This document shows, in pieces, positions 1-10,136 of a stretch of DNA of 64,000 nucleotides. The notes beneath the pieces were generated by a model. That model was not told the origin of the DNA. It saw only the letters and a program-made list of their open reading frames with translations, and did no database searches. Location: the NCBI GenBank assembly GCA_021646405.1, contig SOER01000003.1, positions 1 through 64,000 on the forward strand, read 5' to 3'. The stretch's first letter is position 1; each line of letters starts with the position of its first letter. Position numbers and translations under genes: made by a program. This DNA is from Candidatus Loosdrechtia aerotolerans (GTDB lineage Bacteria; Planctomycetota; Brocadiia; Brocadiales; Brocadiaceae).

Positions 1-250
1 TTCGACAAGCTCACTACAAGGTTTTGGCACCACCGTTCCGGGTTAGCTGTTATTTTCATTTTTTATTTACAAGTATGTCACCCCTTCGGGGTTTACAATC
101 CTTCTGGGGTCTTTTGCTATAATCATGGCATCCCTTCGGGATGAAAAACAATTGAACATAAAGAATCACTGTTGCATCATAGTAACATCATTAACCTTAT
201 AACAACACCTCCCCGTAAACCCGCTTACATAAAATGAAAATTCCTATACC
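1..250. repeat. Dispersed 250-bp repeat, copy A
   Basis: This stretch is nearly identical to 49989-50238 in the same orientation, with roughly 15 scattered differences over 250 bases. Similarity stops abruptly at about 250. It has no open frame. It holds two short palindromes, CCCCTTCGGGG at 81-91 and CATCCCTTCGGGATG at 129-143, and the module TTGCTATAATCAT at 114-126. It could continue to the left beyond the window. It looks like a non-coding dispersed repeat, not a gene copy. Confidence 0.85.
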
Positions 251-296
251 ATGAACTTACCGCCTTCGGCGGATCTTTACTCAACACACTCCATAG

Positions 297-437
297 AGCA
301 AAGAGGAATTACGTATTAATGGTAATGAGTTTGGTGATGGCGGAGCTTATGATAAAAGGACAAAGACTGGTATAAAGACAACGATCTTAAATCGTATGAT
401 GAAACTTGGAATGCCTGAAAGTTATGCTGTTACATAA
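297..437 (+). pseudogene. Possible C-terminal gene remnant (46 codons)
   Basis: An open stretch between an in-frame TAG at 294-296 and a TAA at 435-437 reads like ordinary protein (mixed charged and hydrophobic residues, ending MPESYAVT). It has no convincing start or ribosome-binding site and directly follows the 250-bp repeat. It may be the tail of a gene truncated by repeat insertion. I do not recognise the family, and chance is not excluded. Confidence 0.2.
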
Positions 438-466
438 ACTATAAAATGCAGGGAACATCCGTCTTT

Positions 467-490
467 TATCGGCTTTGTGCAATAAGGCCG
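467..490. repeat. 24-bp short repeat, copy 1
   Basis: TATCGGCTTTGTGCAATAAG plus GCCG matches 3573-3596 at 23 of 24 bases in the same orientation. Both copies flank the repeat-rich secreted protein gene, one on each side. It may be an insertion-sequence scar. Confidence 0.55.
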
Positions 491-502
491 AATAAGATAT
501 AT

Positions 503-548
503 GAAACGTAGCATACCATATCAAACCACGATACGTATGCTACGTTTC
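503..548. terminator. 13-bp perfect hairpin downstream of the repeat protein
   Basis: GAAACGTAGCATA at 503-515 is the exact reverse complement of 536-548, with a 20-nt loop. It lies about 55 bases past the stop of the minus-strand gene ending at 602. There is no strong U-tract, so it may be an RNA-stabilising hairpin or a factor-dependent terminator. Confidence 0.45.
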
Positions 549-601
549 CTGATCATTCAACAAGTCATAATCTACGTAAAACGCTTTAAAACATCTACGT
601 C

Positions 602-3358
602 TTAATCTGAATCTGAAATACTACTATACTTGAGATCCCTGTTCGTCGCATCATAATAGGTAACATGCCCGCCGCTGATGGAACTAATGGCCGCAGAGGC
701 ATATTGCCCTACATTCCCAGTACTATCAATCGCATCCGTTTCCCACGAACCAGTTGCATTTGTTGCAAACCTGAGATCTCCGTTGGTAGCATCATAGTAA
801 ACAATAAATATAAATGGTATTACTTCCTCATCTGATTCAAGGACTATGGAGGTATACTGACCCACATTGCCTGTACTATCAACTGTTTCGGCAGCCCATG
901 ATCCGGAAAAGCCGGTTGCATACCTGAGGTCTCCATTGGTAACATCGTAGTAACTGATGTAGATATTACCCGACGTATCAACGGCTATGGAGGTATACTG
1001 ACCTACATCATCTGAACTATCAACTATTTCAGTAGCCCATGATCCGGAAAAGCCGGTTGCATACCTGAGGCCTCCATTGGTAACATCGTAGTAGCTGATA
1101 TGGACATTACCCGACGTATCAACGGCTATGGAGGTATACTGACCTACATTGTCTGTGCTTTCAATTATTTCGGTAGCCCATGATCCGGATGCATTTGTTG
1201 CATACCTGAGGTCTCCATTGGTAACATCGTAATAGCTGATGTGGATATTACCCAATGTATCAACGGCTATGGAGGTATACTGACCTACATTGTCTGTGCT
1301 TTCAATTATTTCGGTAGCCCATGATCCGGACGCATTTGTTGCATACCTGAGGTCTCCATTGGTAGCATCGTAGTAGCTGATGTGGATATTACCCGATGAA
1401 TCAATGGCTATGGACGAATACTGACCTACATTGCCTGTGCTTTCAACTATTTCGGTAGTCCATGAACCGGAAAAACCGGTTGCATACATGAGGTCTCCGT
1501 TGGTAACATCATAGTAGCTAACGTACAGATTATCTGATGAATCAATAGCAACGGATGTATGCTGTCCTACATCTTCCGAATTATCTACCGTTTCTGTCGT
1601 CAATGAGCCGCTTACATTCGTCGCATACTTAAGAGCGGTATTGGTAACATCATAGTAACTGATATAGATATTACCTGATGTATCAACGGCTATAGAGGTA
1701 TACAGACCCACATTGTCTGCAGTATCAATCGGTGCAACAACCAGTGAGCCGGTTGCATTCGTTGCAAACTTGAGATTCCCATTGGTAACATCATAGTAAC
1801 TGATATAGATATTACCTGATGTATCAACGGCTATAGAGGTAAATGCACCTACATTACCGGTACTATCAACTGTTTCGGTAACCCATGATCCAGCTGTACC
1901 GGTTGCATACTTAAGGTCTCCATTAGTAACATCATAGTAACTGATATAGACATTATCTGATGTATCAACCACTATAGAAGTATACTGGCCTACATTGTCT
2001 GTTTCATCAACTGATTCAGTAGCCCATGATCCAGTTGCATTTGTTGCATACATGAGATCTCTATTGGTAGCATCATAGTAGCTGATATGGATATTGTCTG
2101 ATGCGTCGATAGCAATCGATGCATAGTTGGCCGTAGAAGATGATGTATCTATCGTTTCGTATTGCCATTCAATACCATCAAAATATGCATGGTAAAGATC
2201 ATCCCCGCCATAAACAATATGAGCGTTACCACTAGAGTCAAGAGCAGTTGCCCTTGAATATATAAGCGCATCAAAGAATTTTGGAGCATCTATTGTCTCG
2301 TTTGATATCACAAGTGATTCAGTAGTAAAGCCCCAGGTAAAAGCCTCTGTCATTACATTTCCGTCCAGGTCTTCTACTCCCACTACAGTAGCGGTATAGT
2401 CAGTCGAATGCTTTAACCCCCGCGATGGTGTAAACGATGCAGTTAAGGTTTCACTATCATAATCTACCGTACCCGTTACTACTTCACCGCTTCCATCTTC
2501 GATCAGGGTAAAGGATGTCGTGTTTACTGTTGATTCATTTACATCTTCACTAAAGAGGGCTGTAAGAACGATATCCGTATCTACACCTGATGCACCGTCG
2601 GATGAGCTAGTAGAAACAATGGAAGGCGGAGTGATATCTATTGTAGTAAATGATTCCTCGTCACCATTAACGGTACCTCCGTTATTCTGTGCTACGATGC
2701 GATAAAAATACGTTGTATCCGATGCTAACCCATTGATCTTTTTTCTTACCAGTTCAAAGCTTCCACCGCTGCCTATATTCTCAGGAGAGGTTTGATTCGT
2801 ATACTCACCACTGGTTGTTCCGTACTCAAACCACGCAGTGGTAGGTGACCACCTCGGATTTACCCTGCCTCTCAGCATTGCTGTTTTTACCATCACATCT
2901 TTTGCGGACAATGTTCCTGCTGTTGCCGGTTGTGCTACAGTCGTAAACGATACCTCATCACCATGAGTGGTACCTACGATATTCTGCGCTACAACACGAT
3001 AATAATACGTTACACCCGGTGTCAGCTCATTAATCTTCTTGCTCACCAGCTCACGCATTTCACCATCATGACCAATAACCTCAGCGGTAGTTTGACTCGT
3101 ATACTCACCACTGGCAGTTCCATACTCAAACCATACTGTTGTGCGTGACCATCTCTGATTTACCATACCTCTCAGTATTGCTGTCCTGGATAGCACATCT
3201 TTTGCTTCTATTGTGTTTGCGAATGGAGCATCTCCTGCTGATACCTCCGGAATAGTAAAGGCAAATATCATAAACAGGAAATACAGAGGTGCTATGAATG
3301 CGTGGATCAACCTTTGTCTTTTATGAGGCAAGGTATGAATAAACGATGTGCCTCTCAT
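602..3358 (-). CDS. Secreted repeat protein: FN3-like and Ig-like domains plus 11-12 beta repeats
   Basis: About 918 aa. The start at 3358-3356 is chosen because AAGGAGGGG lies 7-8 bases upstream; a longer frame to 3400 lacks such a site. An N-terminal hydrophobic segment ending near PEVSAG suggests a signal peptide. Next come two fibronectin/Ig-like modules of about 80 aa (shared motif WFEYGT.SGEYT) and a Big_5-type Ig-like domain beginning DITPPSIVSTSSSDGASGV. The rest is 11 clear repeats of about 42 aa, plus one degenerate one, with consensus NVGQYTSIAVD.SGN.YISYYD.TNG.L.YAT. Such repeats probably form beta-propeller blades. The repeats are very similar at DNA level (about 126-bp period), so copy number may vary. 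No sorting signal or catalytic motif is visible. A surface, binding or adhesive role is inference. Confidence 0.85.
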   Translation of the reverse strand: MRGTSFIHTLPHKRQRLIHAFIAPLYFLFMIFAFTIPEVSAGDAPFANTIEAKDVLSRTAILRGMVNQRWSRTTVWFEYGTASGEYTSQTTAEVIGHDGEMRELVSKKINELTPGVTYYYRVVAQNIVGTTHGDEVSFTTVAQPATAGTLSAKDVMVKTAMLRGRVNPRWSPTTAWFEYGTTSGEYTNQTSPENIGSGGSFELVRKKINGLASDTTYFYRIVAQNNGGTVNGDEESFTTIDITPPSIVSTSSSDGASGVDTDIVLTALFSEDVNESTVNTTSFTLIEDGSGEVVTGTVDYDSETLTASFTPSRGLKHSTDYTATVVGVEDLDGNVMTEAFTWGFTTESLVISNETIDAPKFFDALIYSRATALDSSGNAHIVYGGDDLYHAYFDGIEWQYETIDTSSSTANYASIAIDASDNIHISYYDATNRDLMYATNATGSWATESVDETDNVGQYTSIVVDTSDNVYISYYDVTNGDLKYATGTAGSWVTETVDSTGNVGAFTSIAVDTSGNIYISYYDVTNGNLKFATNATGSLVVAPIDTADNVGLYTSIAVDTSGNIYISYYDVTNTALKYATNVSGSLTTETVDNSEDVGQHTSVAIDSSDNLYVSYYDVTNGDLMYATGFSGSWTTEIVESTGNVGQYSSIAIDSSGNIHISYYDATNGDLRYATNASGSWATEIIESTDNVGQYTSIAVDTLGNIHISYYDVTNGDLRYATNASGSWATEIIESTDNVGQYTSIAVDTSGNVHISYYDVTNGGLRYATGFSGSWATEIVDSSDDVGQYTSIAVDTSGNIYISYYDVTNGDLRYATGFSGSWAAETVDSTGNVGQYTSIVLESDEEVIPFIFIVYYDATNGDLRFATNATGSWETDAIDSTGNVGQYASAAISSISGGHVTYYDATNRDLKYSSISDSD

Positions 3359-3974
3359 AAATTTTCCCCTCCTTTTCGAAATATAAACGTTATAGTTCAC
3401 AAAAATATACCAGTACTGAAAACAAACTATGCCCTATTTTTTATTGGCTCATCCTCCATAAAATATTGAAAAACTATTTCTCGCTACGTTATAAAATTAA
3501 AATTATCTCAATAAAGTCCTGTATACATTTTTCAAAAATGAATTTATGCGGTTTAGGGAAAAAACGGCTTTCTATCGGATTTGTGCAATAAGGCCGTCCA
3601 GAGCGTCTATTTTGGAACAATAAAGAATACGGTTGTAACTGTCCGCGTTTAAATCTTTGCAGGTTTAATTTATCCGATTATGATAAAGTGATGTTTTTAA
3701 AACACGAACTGTCTGGTTTTCATGAATAGATTTCTTAATAGAAATAAAGTTGCAAACATATAGCACATTTTTTTTTTATTGTCAATACAAATATTTATAC
3801 CCATTATGTATTGAGTTGATATTCAATACCCTTATCCCGCAGGAAGGAAAAGGCATAGTAACGTTGAGAAGGTTTTTTAAAGAATGCTGGTTTTATAATT
3901 ATTCCGGTCTGTTAAGTCTTACCCAAAAACGATTTTCAGTTGACAACTTCTTTTTACAACACTATCATTTCAGA
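3359..3974. other. Intergenic region with short repeat copy 2 and a possible gene scrap
   Basis: The divergent promoter region of the repeat protein and the CPBP protease. It contains copy 2 of the 24-bp repeat at 3573-3596. Overlapping its end is a 45-codon open stretch (3592-3729, plus strand) that reads like protein (FWNNKEYGCNCP, then FLKHELSGFHE) but has no start. It is probably a remnant. Otherwise the region is AT-rich with no feature I can defend. Confidence 0.4.
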
Positions 3975-4934
3975 ATGAATGCGTTTAAAGATATAAAACA
4001 ATCTAAAAAAGTATTTCTTCTGTTTTTCCTTATTGTATGCCTCAGTTGTATCATTGCTCCCATTATTAAAGTAGCTCTCGATTCTTTCGTAACAACCAGC
4101 CCTTTCATAGTCAACTTATTAGATTATCATCAAGGAGGTTATGATTTTGGGAAGGTGATGCGCCGTATTATGATGGCTGTAGCAATTATCGTCATTTTTC
4201 TCATGAGAAAATCACTCATGGTCGGCTCCCTGGCTACCCTTGGTTTAAAGCATACCCAGGGACGGTGGGAACAGCTCCGTTTGGGGTTTTTTTTGGGAAC
4301 GGGTATGTTAACCTTATATGTCGCTTTCTTATATGCTATTGGTACCAGAATACTTCGTATAGATGCAGAATCCTTTAGCGATTTCATACTGCAACTCATA
4401 AAATTTCTATTTATTGCAGGTATTGTTGGATGTATTGAAGAACTATTTTTTCGGGGATTTATATTCCAAAGCTTATTAAAGGATATGTCAGCACTTCCTG
4501 CGGTTTGTATCACAAGCATATTTTATTCTTTATTGCATTTCCTCAAGGTAGATCTTGTAGTAAGTCCTGGTATTCAACCTTTTGTAGGTTTCCTGGTAAT
4601 GTATCAATTTTTCAGGAATATCATAGTAGATTTTCATACCCTCCTTCCCTCGATCGTGGGTCTTTTTCTTGTCGGTGTCGTGCTGTCATATAGCTGCCTG
4701 AGAACACGTTCGTTGTACTTTGCTATCGGGCTCCATGCAGGATGGGTATTTCTCATAAAGATAAGCAGTTTACTCTTTGACCGCTTAAAAAAAGATCAGG
4801 AATGGTTATTTGGCGACGGTAATGTAGTTACCGGTATACTTGCATGGATACTTTTAATTGTTACCCTCATAATCATATGGTTTATAACGAATACATCTTC
4901 CAAAAAGGCATTACCGAAACCGGACATTACCTAA
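3975..4934 (+). CDS. CPBP-family intramembrane metalloprotease
   Basis: About 320 aa from ATG 3975; the frame is open further up to 3750 and the start is not decided by a strong ribosome-binding site. Several membrane segments are visible. The CPBP (CAAX protease and bacteriocin-processing, PF02517) motifs are present in order: EELFFRG (EExxxR), FYSLLHF, and GLHAGW near the C-terminus. Family members cleave prenylated or other substrates in the membrane or protect against bacteriocins. The bacterial substrate is usually unknown, and nothing here identifies it. It stands alone, with lpxD about 150 bases downstream. Confidence 0.8.
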   Translation: MNAFKDIKQSKKVFLLFFLIVCLSCIIAPIIKVALDSFVTTSPFIVNLLDYHQGGYDFGKVMRRIMMAVAIIVIFLMRKSLMVGSLATLGLKHTQGRWEQLRLGFFLGTGMLTLYVAFLYAIGTRILRIDAESFSDFILQLIKFLFIAGIVGCIEELFFRGFIFQSLLKDMSALPAVCITSIFYSLLHFLKVDLVVSPGIQPFVGFLVMYQFFRNIIVDFHTLLPSIVGLFLVGVVLSYSCLRTRSLYFAIGLHAGWVFLIKISSLLFDRLKKDQEWLFGDGNVVTGILAWILLIVTLIIIWFITNTSSKKALPKPDIT

Positions 4935-5080
4935 GGATACGTAAATTGCGATTTTGCTGGTTATCTCTTGTATTACCGTGTAAAAACTTCTTTTGATTGC
5001 GGCAACACACTGCCCTGAGATATAATTATCTTTACATTTTAACTCACGAATAAAACGATTTTTCTTACACAGTACTTTCT

Positions 5081-6121
5081 ATGGAAAAAACACTGCAAGA
5101 ACTTGCTGAACATGTTGGCGGCACCGTTGTTGGTGATCCTTCTGTAAGAATACACGGTGTCCGGAGCATAGATGAAGCACGGGAAGGATACATTACCTTC
5201 ATATCCAACGATAAATATACAAAAAAAATCCATCAAACCAGGGCCTCTGCCATTATCGTTTCTCCTGCATTAAAAGATATCAACAAGAATCTCCTGGTAT
5301 GCAACAACCCCTATCTTGCATTTGCAAAGGTCGTAGAACTTATGATGCATAAAAAACCATCGTTTATAAAAGGAATTGACCCTTCTGCAAGGGTTGCCAG
5401 GACTGCTACTCTTGGTCGGGATATTTCCGTTTATGCACATGCACACATTGGAGAAAATACCCGTATTGGAGATCGTGCAGTTCTGTTCCCGGGTGTTTTT
5501 GTGGGGGATAATTGTACTATTGATGATGATACCATTATATATCCAAACACTGTAATATACAACGATACCGTTATTGGTAAACGGGTTACTATTCACAGTA
5601 ATACCGTTATTGGAAGCAGTGGATTTGGATATGCACCTGATGGTCAACGGTATTATAAGATCCCTCAGGTAGGTATTACTATAATAGAAGATGATGTTGA
5701 TATTGGTGCAAACACAACGATTAACCGGGCTGCACTGGGAGAGACCATTATCAGGAAAGGCACCAAGATTGATAGCCAGGTCGTTATCTCACATAACGTC
5801 GAAATCGGTGAGAATTCACTGATTGTATCCCAGGTAGGTGTTGCCGGTTCAACAAAAATTGGAAGCCATGTCACGATTGCAGGCGGGGTTGGTATTGTCG
5901 GCCACATTAAAATAGGTGACAACGTTACTGTTGGTGGACGTTCTGGAGTAGTGAGTGATATCCCCGATAATGAAACGTATTTGGGAGCACCGGCACTCCC
6001 TATCCGGCGTATGCGCCGATGTTACATTATCATTGAAAGATTACCTGAATTAAAGGAACATATAAAAACCCTTGAGAAAAGGATAAAAGAACTGGAAGAC
6101 TCATGGAAAAACTCGGACTAA
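5081..6121 (+). CDS. lpxD: UDP-3-O-acylglucosamine N-acyltransferase LpxD
   Basis: 346 aa, the family's usual length. It adds the N-linked acyl chain to UDP-3-O-acylglucosamine, the third step of lipid A synthesis, in the cytoplasm. The N-terminal uridine-binding domain (about 1-100, with GVRSIDEAREGYITFI) is followed by a left-handed beta-helix of hexapeptide repeats (about 105-320) including the region SSGFGYAPDG near the active site, where the catalytic His is expected. The C-terminus is a short coiled-coil-like helix (LKEHIKTLEKRIKELED). The 3' end overlaps lpxI by 19 bases, so the two are translationally coupled. fabZ, lpxA and lpxB, often next to lpxD, are absent here. Confidence 0.96.
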   Translation: MEKTLQELAEHVGGTVVGDPSVRIHGVRSIDEAREGYITFISNDKYTKKIHQTRASAIIVSPALKDINKNLLVCNNPYLAFAKVVELMMHKKPSFIKGIDPSARVARTATLGRDISVYAHAHIGENTRIGDRAVLFPGVFVGDNCTIDDDTIIYPNTVIYNDTVIGKRVTIHSNTVIGSSGFGYAPDGQRYYKIPQVGITIIEDDVDIGANTTINRAALGETIIRKGTKIDSQVVISHNVEIGENSLIVSQVGVAGSTKIGSHVTIAGGVGIVGHIKIGDNVTVGGRSGVVSDIPDNETYLGAPALPIRRMRRCYIIIERLPELKEHIKTLEKRIKELEDSWKNSD

Positions 6122-6921
6122 TAGCAGGAAACGGCCGGTTCCCCCTATTATTTGCCAAAGGTGCACAGGATAATAATATTTCAATTATTGCCGTAGGAAT
6201 CGAAGGAGAAACATTACCGGAAATTGAACATTATGTAGAAAAGCTCTACTGGATAGGAATCGCCCAGGTTGGCAAACTTATAAAGATATTGAAACATGAA
6301 AACATAACAAAAGCTGTTATGGCAGGTGGAATTACAAAAACGAAAATGTTTTCCTCGTGGAGAAACCTCCGGTTTATGCCAGATTTGAGGACGATCAATC
6401 TCTGGTACAGAAATGTAAAAAAACGAGATGATCATTCCCTGCTGGGAGCCGTTGCCGAAGAATTACTAAAAGATGGGATTGAATTACAGGATTCGACACT
6501 CTATGTACCTCAGTTCGTTGTTCAAAAAGGTGTATTAACGAAGAAACAGCCTACTGATAAGGAATTGGAAGATATCCATTATGGATGGTCTATAGCGAAA
6601 GAAATATCCAGGCTCGGCATCGGGCAGTGTATTGTGGTAAAAGAAAAGGTCGTTTTGGCTGTAGAAGCACTTGAAGGTACCGATGAGGCTATTCGCCGGG
6701 GTGGTAGCCTGGGAAAAGAAGATACTGTTGTCATAAAGGTCAGTAAACAGGATTTTGATCCCCGATTTGATATTCCTACCGTTGGAATGGAAACTATTAA
6801 ATCATTACAAGAATCCTCCGCATCCGTCCTCGCTCTTGAAGCAGAAAGAACACTTATTCTTGATATCGAGGAAACAATCAAAATTGCCGATAAAGCACAT
6901 ATAGCAATTATTGGATTATAA
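6103..6921 (+). CDS. lpxI: UDP-2,3-diacylglucosamine pyrophosphatase LpxI
   Basis: 272 aa. LpxI (DUF1009) hydrolyses UDP-2,3-diacylglucosamine to lipid X and UMP, replacing LpxH in many bacteria. The N-terminus LGLIAGNGRFPLLFAKGA is the family signature. The C-terminal domain carries EGTDEAIRRGG and a KVSKQDFDPRFDIPTVG segment typical of the family. It starts inside the end of lpxD and runs in the same operon. An LPS-type outer membrane is implied. The fold and length look intact. Confidence 0.95.
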   Translation: MEKLGLIAGNGRFPLLFAKGAQDNNISIIAVGIEGETLPEIEHYVEKLYWIGIAQVGKLIKILKHENITKAVMAGGITKTKMFSSWRNLRFMPDLRTINLWYRNVKKRDDHSLLGAVAEELLKDGIELQDSTLYVPQFVVQKGVLTKKQPTDKELEDIHYGWSIAKEISRLGIGQCIVVKEKVVLAVEALEGTDEAIRRGGSLGKEDTVVIKVSKQDFDPRFDIPTVGMETIKSLQESSASVLALEAERTLILDIEETIKIADKAHIAIIGL

Positions 6922-7085
6922 CAATCGAAGAGGACAGAGAGCGGAAATCACTATGCTATCTTAATACCTTACCTGTGAAAGCAATTATTATCACCTTTCC
7001 TTTTGTACCCTTTTCGTTATAATACAATTACCGTGGGATACATTTCCTATCCTTTATGAAATTACTTTAGGAGTAATCCTCTTTT

Positions 7086-7709
7086 ATGCAAAATACGATA
7101 ATTAGCCTTATGGCAGCAACATTTTTTATTGCCTTAACTCATGCAATAATGCCAACCCACTGGATGCCCTTTGCGCTTGTAGGGAGAGAGCAGAAATGGG
7201 GCTTGACAAAAACCGTCTTTGTCACTGCCGGTGCAGGATTAGGTCACTCTCTGATTACCAGTGTAATAGGCTCTGTTATTGCCCTTCTTGGGTTTAGCAT
7301 AACAGAGCACATAGAAACCTATGCAGAACCTCTCTCCGGATCTGTTTTAATTGTTATCGGTATTGTATTTATTATCGTAGGAAGACTAAAACATAAACGG
7401 CATAATCACAACCATTCAGAACTCCCGGATAAAGCTATAATTATTTCCCTGTTTTTAATGTTAAGCTGTTCGCCCTGTGTTGCTTTATTACCAATATTTC
7501 TCGCTGCAAGCACGTTCAGCTGGACAACACTCTTATTACTTGCAATAATTTTATCAGTAACCACTATTTCCGGAATGCTTGGATTAACAATTCTTACCTA
7601 TAAAGGTATAAAGAAAATAAACATTTGCAAAATTGAACCTTATGAAAAAGAAATCGTTGGCGGAATATTAACTACGATAGGAATAGTATTTCTCGTAGTA
7701 CATCATTAA
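7086..7709 (+). CDS. Six-helix membrane protein, TauE/HupE/UreH-like
   Basis: 207 aa with about six membrane helices. AGGAG lies about 12 bases before the ATG. The N-terminal helix carries HAIMPTHW, a His-rich motif like those of nickel/cobalt transporters and UreH/TauE-type proteins. A second helix holds LSCSPCVALLP, with two cysteines reminiscent of CcdA/DsbD-like proteins. A central cytoplasmic loop is His-rich (KHKRHNHNHSE), which suggests metal binding. Metal-ion or sulfur-compound export is inferred only. It is convergent with rdgB, with a 42-base gap. Confidence 0.65.
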   Translation: MQNTIISLMAATFFIALTHAIMPTHWMPFALVGREQKWGLTKTVFVTAGAGLGHSLITSVIGSVIALLGFSITEHIETYAEPLSGSVLIVIGIVFIIVGRLKHKRHNHNHSELPDKAIIISLFLMLSCSPCVALLPIFLAASTFSWTTLLLLAIILSVTTISGMLGLTILTYKGIKKINICKIEPYEKEIVGGILTTIGIVFLVVHH

Positions 7710-7751
7710 CCAGTTCAATTTGCACCGGGCAACCGTGTTTTTTGAAAAAAT

Positions 7752-8384
7752 CTAAATAATCCGAATAAAAGGTATGATACGTTCCTTAAGCTTTTTTAAT
7801 GCTTCGGCACGATGACTGATCGTATTCTTAATCGAGGAATGCAATTCCCCGAATGTTTGATGATACTGGAGAACATAGAAAATCGGATCATACCCAAAGC
7901 CTTTATTTCCTCGTGGTTCTTCAGCAATATACCCTTCACAATAACCTTCTACGACCAGGAGTAATTCATAGGGACTGGCAAGTGCAATAGAGCAAACAAA
8001 CCGTGCTGTACGCTTTTCCTTCGGCACCCCTTTTAATTCTGATAATACCTTTCCGATATTTTCTTCGTCAGTAGCATTTGGCCCGGCATATCTTGAGGAA
8101 AAAATACCAGGGCGCCCATTGAGTGCATCAATCTCAAGTCCCGAATCATCTGCTAGTACCCATGTATTGCAAACCTTTGCTAAAGTGGTTGCTTTTTTTA
8201 TTGCATTTTCTTCAAAGGTACTCCCGTTTTCCTCTACAAATGGGAGGAAAGGAAAATCTTCAACATTTTTGAATAAAACCCCGGGAATATTCTTAAGAAT
8301 ATCCAGTATTTCTCTTTTCTTATGTTCATTCTGTGTAGCAATCAGTATAGTCTTTTTATGAATTTCATTTACATTTGACATCAT
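7752..8384 (-). CDS. rdgB: dITP/XTP pyrophosphatase (RdgB/HAM1 family)
   Basis: 210 aa. It removes non-canonical purine nucleotides (dITP, XTP) by hydrolysis to the monophosphate, keeping them out of DNA and RNA. Motifs seen are [13 protein letters not shown] (the N-terminal ATxNxxK variant), [28 protein letters not shown], and GFGYDPIF followed by SHRAEAL. The start overlaps the stop of rph by an ATGA, so translation is coupled. Last gene of the argD-argF-rph-rdgB run. Confidence 0.95.
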   Translation of the reverse strand: MMSNVNEIHKKTILIATQNEHKKREILDILKNIPGVLFKNVEDFPFLPFVEENGSTFEENAIKKATTLAKVCNTWVLADDSGLEIDALNGRPGIFSSRYAGPNATDEENIGKVLSELKGVPKEKRTARFVCSIALASPYELLLVVEGYCEGYIAEEPRGNKGFGYDPIFYVLQYHQTFGELHSSIKNTISHRAEALKKLKERIIPFIRII

Positions 8385-9106
8385 ATCCCGCTCTCTTCCA
8401 ATACCCTTTTTTGAATTTCAGAAATTTCACGAATACCTTTTTTTGCAACCATTAACATTTCGGCTAATTGCTCGTCAGTAAAGGAATATTCCTCTCCGGT
8501 ACCCTGGATTTCAACAAACTTACCATCGCCGGTCATAACTACATTCATATCTACCTGGGCGGCGGCATCCTCTGCATAACAGAGATCTAAAAGAACAGTA
8601 TTATTCACAATCCCGACGCTCACTGCCCCAAGACTCTGTAAGACAGGGTTTCCGTGAATCATCTCTTTACTCTTCAACCACCGGATAGCATCTACCACTG
8701 CCACATAGCTCCCGGTAATAGCTGCAGTACGCGTACCCCCATCCGCCTGTATAACATCACAATCAATCCAGATGGTCCGCTCCTTTAAGAGGGCAAGATC
8801 TATAATAGTGCGTAAAGAACGACCAATGAGCCGCTGGATTTCATGGGTTCTCCCTATTATTTTTCCCCTCGTAGATTCCCGATGTGTCCTCATCGGCGTA
8901 GAACCCGGCAGCAATGAATATTCTGCAGTAATCCAGCCCTCACCGGTATTCTTAAGATGCGGAGGTACACTTTCTTCCACGGAAGCCGTACAAATAACTT
9001 TCGTATCCCCTGTCCCAATAAGCACGGAACCAGGTGCGTATTTCGTAAAATGCCTTTCTATCGTTATCGGGCGCAATTCATCAGATTTCCGGCTGTCAGC
9101 TCTCAT
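8381..9106 (-). CDS. rph: Ribonuclease PH
   Basis: 241 aa, full length. A phosphorolytic 3'-to-5' exoribonuclease that trims tRNA 3' ends, using phosphate and releasing nucleoside diphosphates. The N-terminus [12 protein letters not shown], the segment [16 protein letters not shown], and the phosphate-site region with [17 protein letters not shown] are characteristic. It begins 4 bases after the argF stop and overlaps rdgB, so it belongs to the same transcript. The rph-rdgB pairing is common in bacteria. Confidence 0.96.
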   Translation of the reverse strand: MRADSRKSDELRPITIERHFTKYAPGSVLIGTGDTKVICTASVEESVPPHLKNTGEGWITAEYSLLPGSTPMRTHRESTRGKIIGRTHEIQRLIGRSLRTIIDLALLKERTIWIDCDVIQADGGTRTAAITGSYVAVVDAIRWLKSKEMIHGNPVLQSLGAVSVGIVNNTVLLDLCYAEDAAAQVDMNVVMTGDGKFVEIQGTGEEYSFTDEQLAEMLMVAKKGIREISEIQKRVLEESGI

Positions 9107-9110
9107 AGTT

Positions 9111-10034
9111 CTATTTCCGCAACAGGAGTTTTAAAAGTGCTTTTTCTACGTGGAGCCTGTTTTCTGCCTGATCATATACAACAGAATGTGGTCCGTCAAT
9201 AATCTCATCGGTTATCTCTTCTCCTCTATGGGCTGGCAGACAGTGCATAACCTTGACATCAGCCCTTGCTACCCTTAAAAGCTTATTGTTAATCTGATAA
9301 TCATGGAACGTTTGCTTCCGCTTCTCCGTCTCCGATTCCTGCCCCATACTGATCCATGTATCTGTGTAAAGTACATGCGCATCCTTTGCAGCCTCTTTTG
9401 GATCCTCATACCTGTGTATCATCTCTTTCCCACCTGACATTTTTACAACCTCAGAAATAAACTCAGGTGTGAGTTCATATCCCGGTGGAGAAGCAACATG
9501 AAAGTGAATATCAAGTTTTGCACAAATTTGTGCGAGGGAACGTGCAACATTATTTCCATCGCCAATAAAGGTTATTTTTATATCTTTAAAAGTATTGAAT
9601 TTTTCCTTAATAGTATAGAGATCACTCAATGCCTGGCATGGATGGAGATAGTCCGTCAGGGCATTAATAACCGGTACCGTGGCGTATCGCGCGAGCTCTT
9701 TTGCCGTATCCTGGTTATAGGTACGAATAGTAATACCATTTACATATCGCGATAATACCTGAGCACCATCTTTTATCGATTCTCTCTTCCCAAGGTTAAT
9801 ATCACTCTGAGTTAAGTAAATGGCATGACCACCAAGCTGCACCATAGCGACTTCAAATGAAACACGCGTACGCATAGAACTTTTTTCAAAAATCATTCCC
9901 AGGGTTTTTCCGGTAAGACACTTTTCATCGTACCCTTTATTATGCCATTCTTTAAGTTCCTTTGTTACGTGAAATATTTCTTCGATATCTGATACCGAAA
10001 GATCAGCAATTGAGAGTAAGTCTTTACACTTCAT
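9111..10034 (-). CDS. argF: Ornithine carbamoyltransferase
   Basis: 307 aa. It makes citrulline from ornithine and carbamoyl phosphate in arginine synthesis. Carbamoyl-phosphate site [10 protein letters not shown] (the STRTR variant), HPCQALSDL, and the ornithine loop [10 protein letters not shown] are intact. I place the start at ATG 10034; an in-frame GTG at 10043 is only about 4 bases from the AGGA and less likely. It follows argD by about 100 bases. argB lies 5.6 kb upstream on the same strand, so three arginine genes are spread through one minus-strand run. Confidence 0.96.
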   Translation of the reverse strand: MKCKDLLSIADLSVSDIEEIFHVTKELKEWHNKGYDEKCLTGKTLGMIFEKSSMRTRVSFEVAMVQLGGHAIYLTQSDINLGKRESIKDGAQVLSRYVNGITIRTYNQDTAKELARYATVPVINALTDYLHPCQALSDLYTIKEKFNTFKDIKITFIGDGNNVARSLAQICAKLDIHFHVASPPGYELTPEFISEVVKMSGGKEMIHRYEDPKEAAKDAHVLYTDTWISMGQESETEKRKQTFHDYQINNKLLRVARADVKVMHCLPAHRGEEITDEIIDGPHSVVYDQAENRLHVEKALLKLLLRK

Positions 10035-10136
10035 AAATAGCACTTTCCTATAAATTATACCTTCGGCAACTTTTTTTCTTTAACAACAAGACAATGGCAC
10101 TGCATGAACGCCATTCCATGCCTGATTCGAAAATCC

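Noticed and set aside
81-143. CRISPR array
   Set aside because: The short palindromes are few and irregularly spaced, without repeat-spacer structure, and no cas genes are present.
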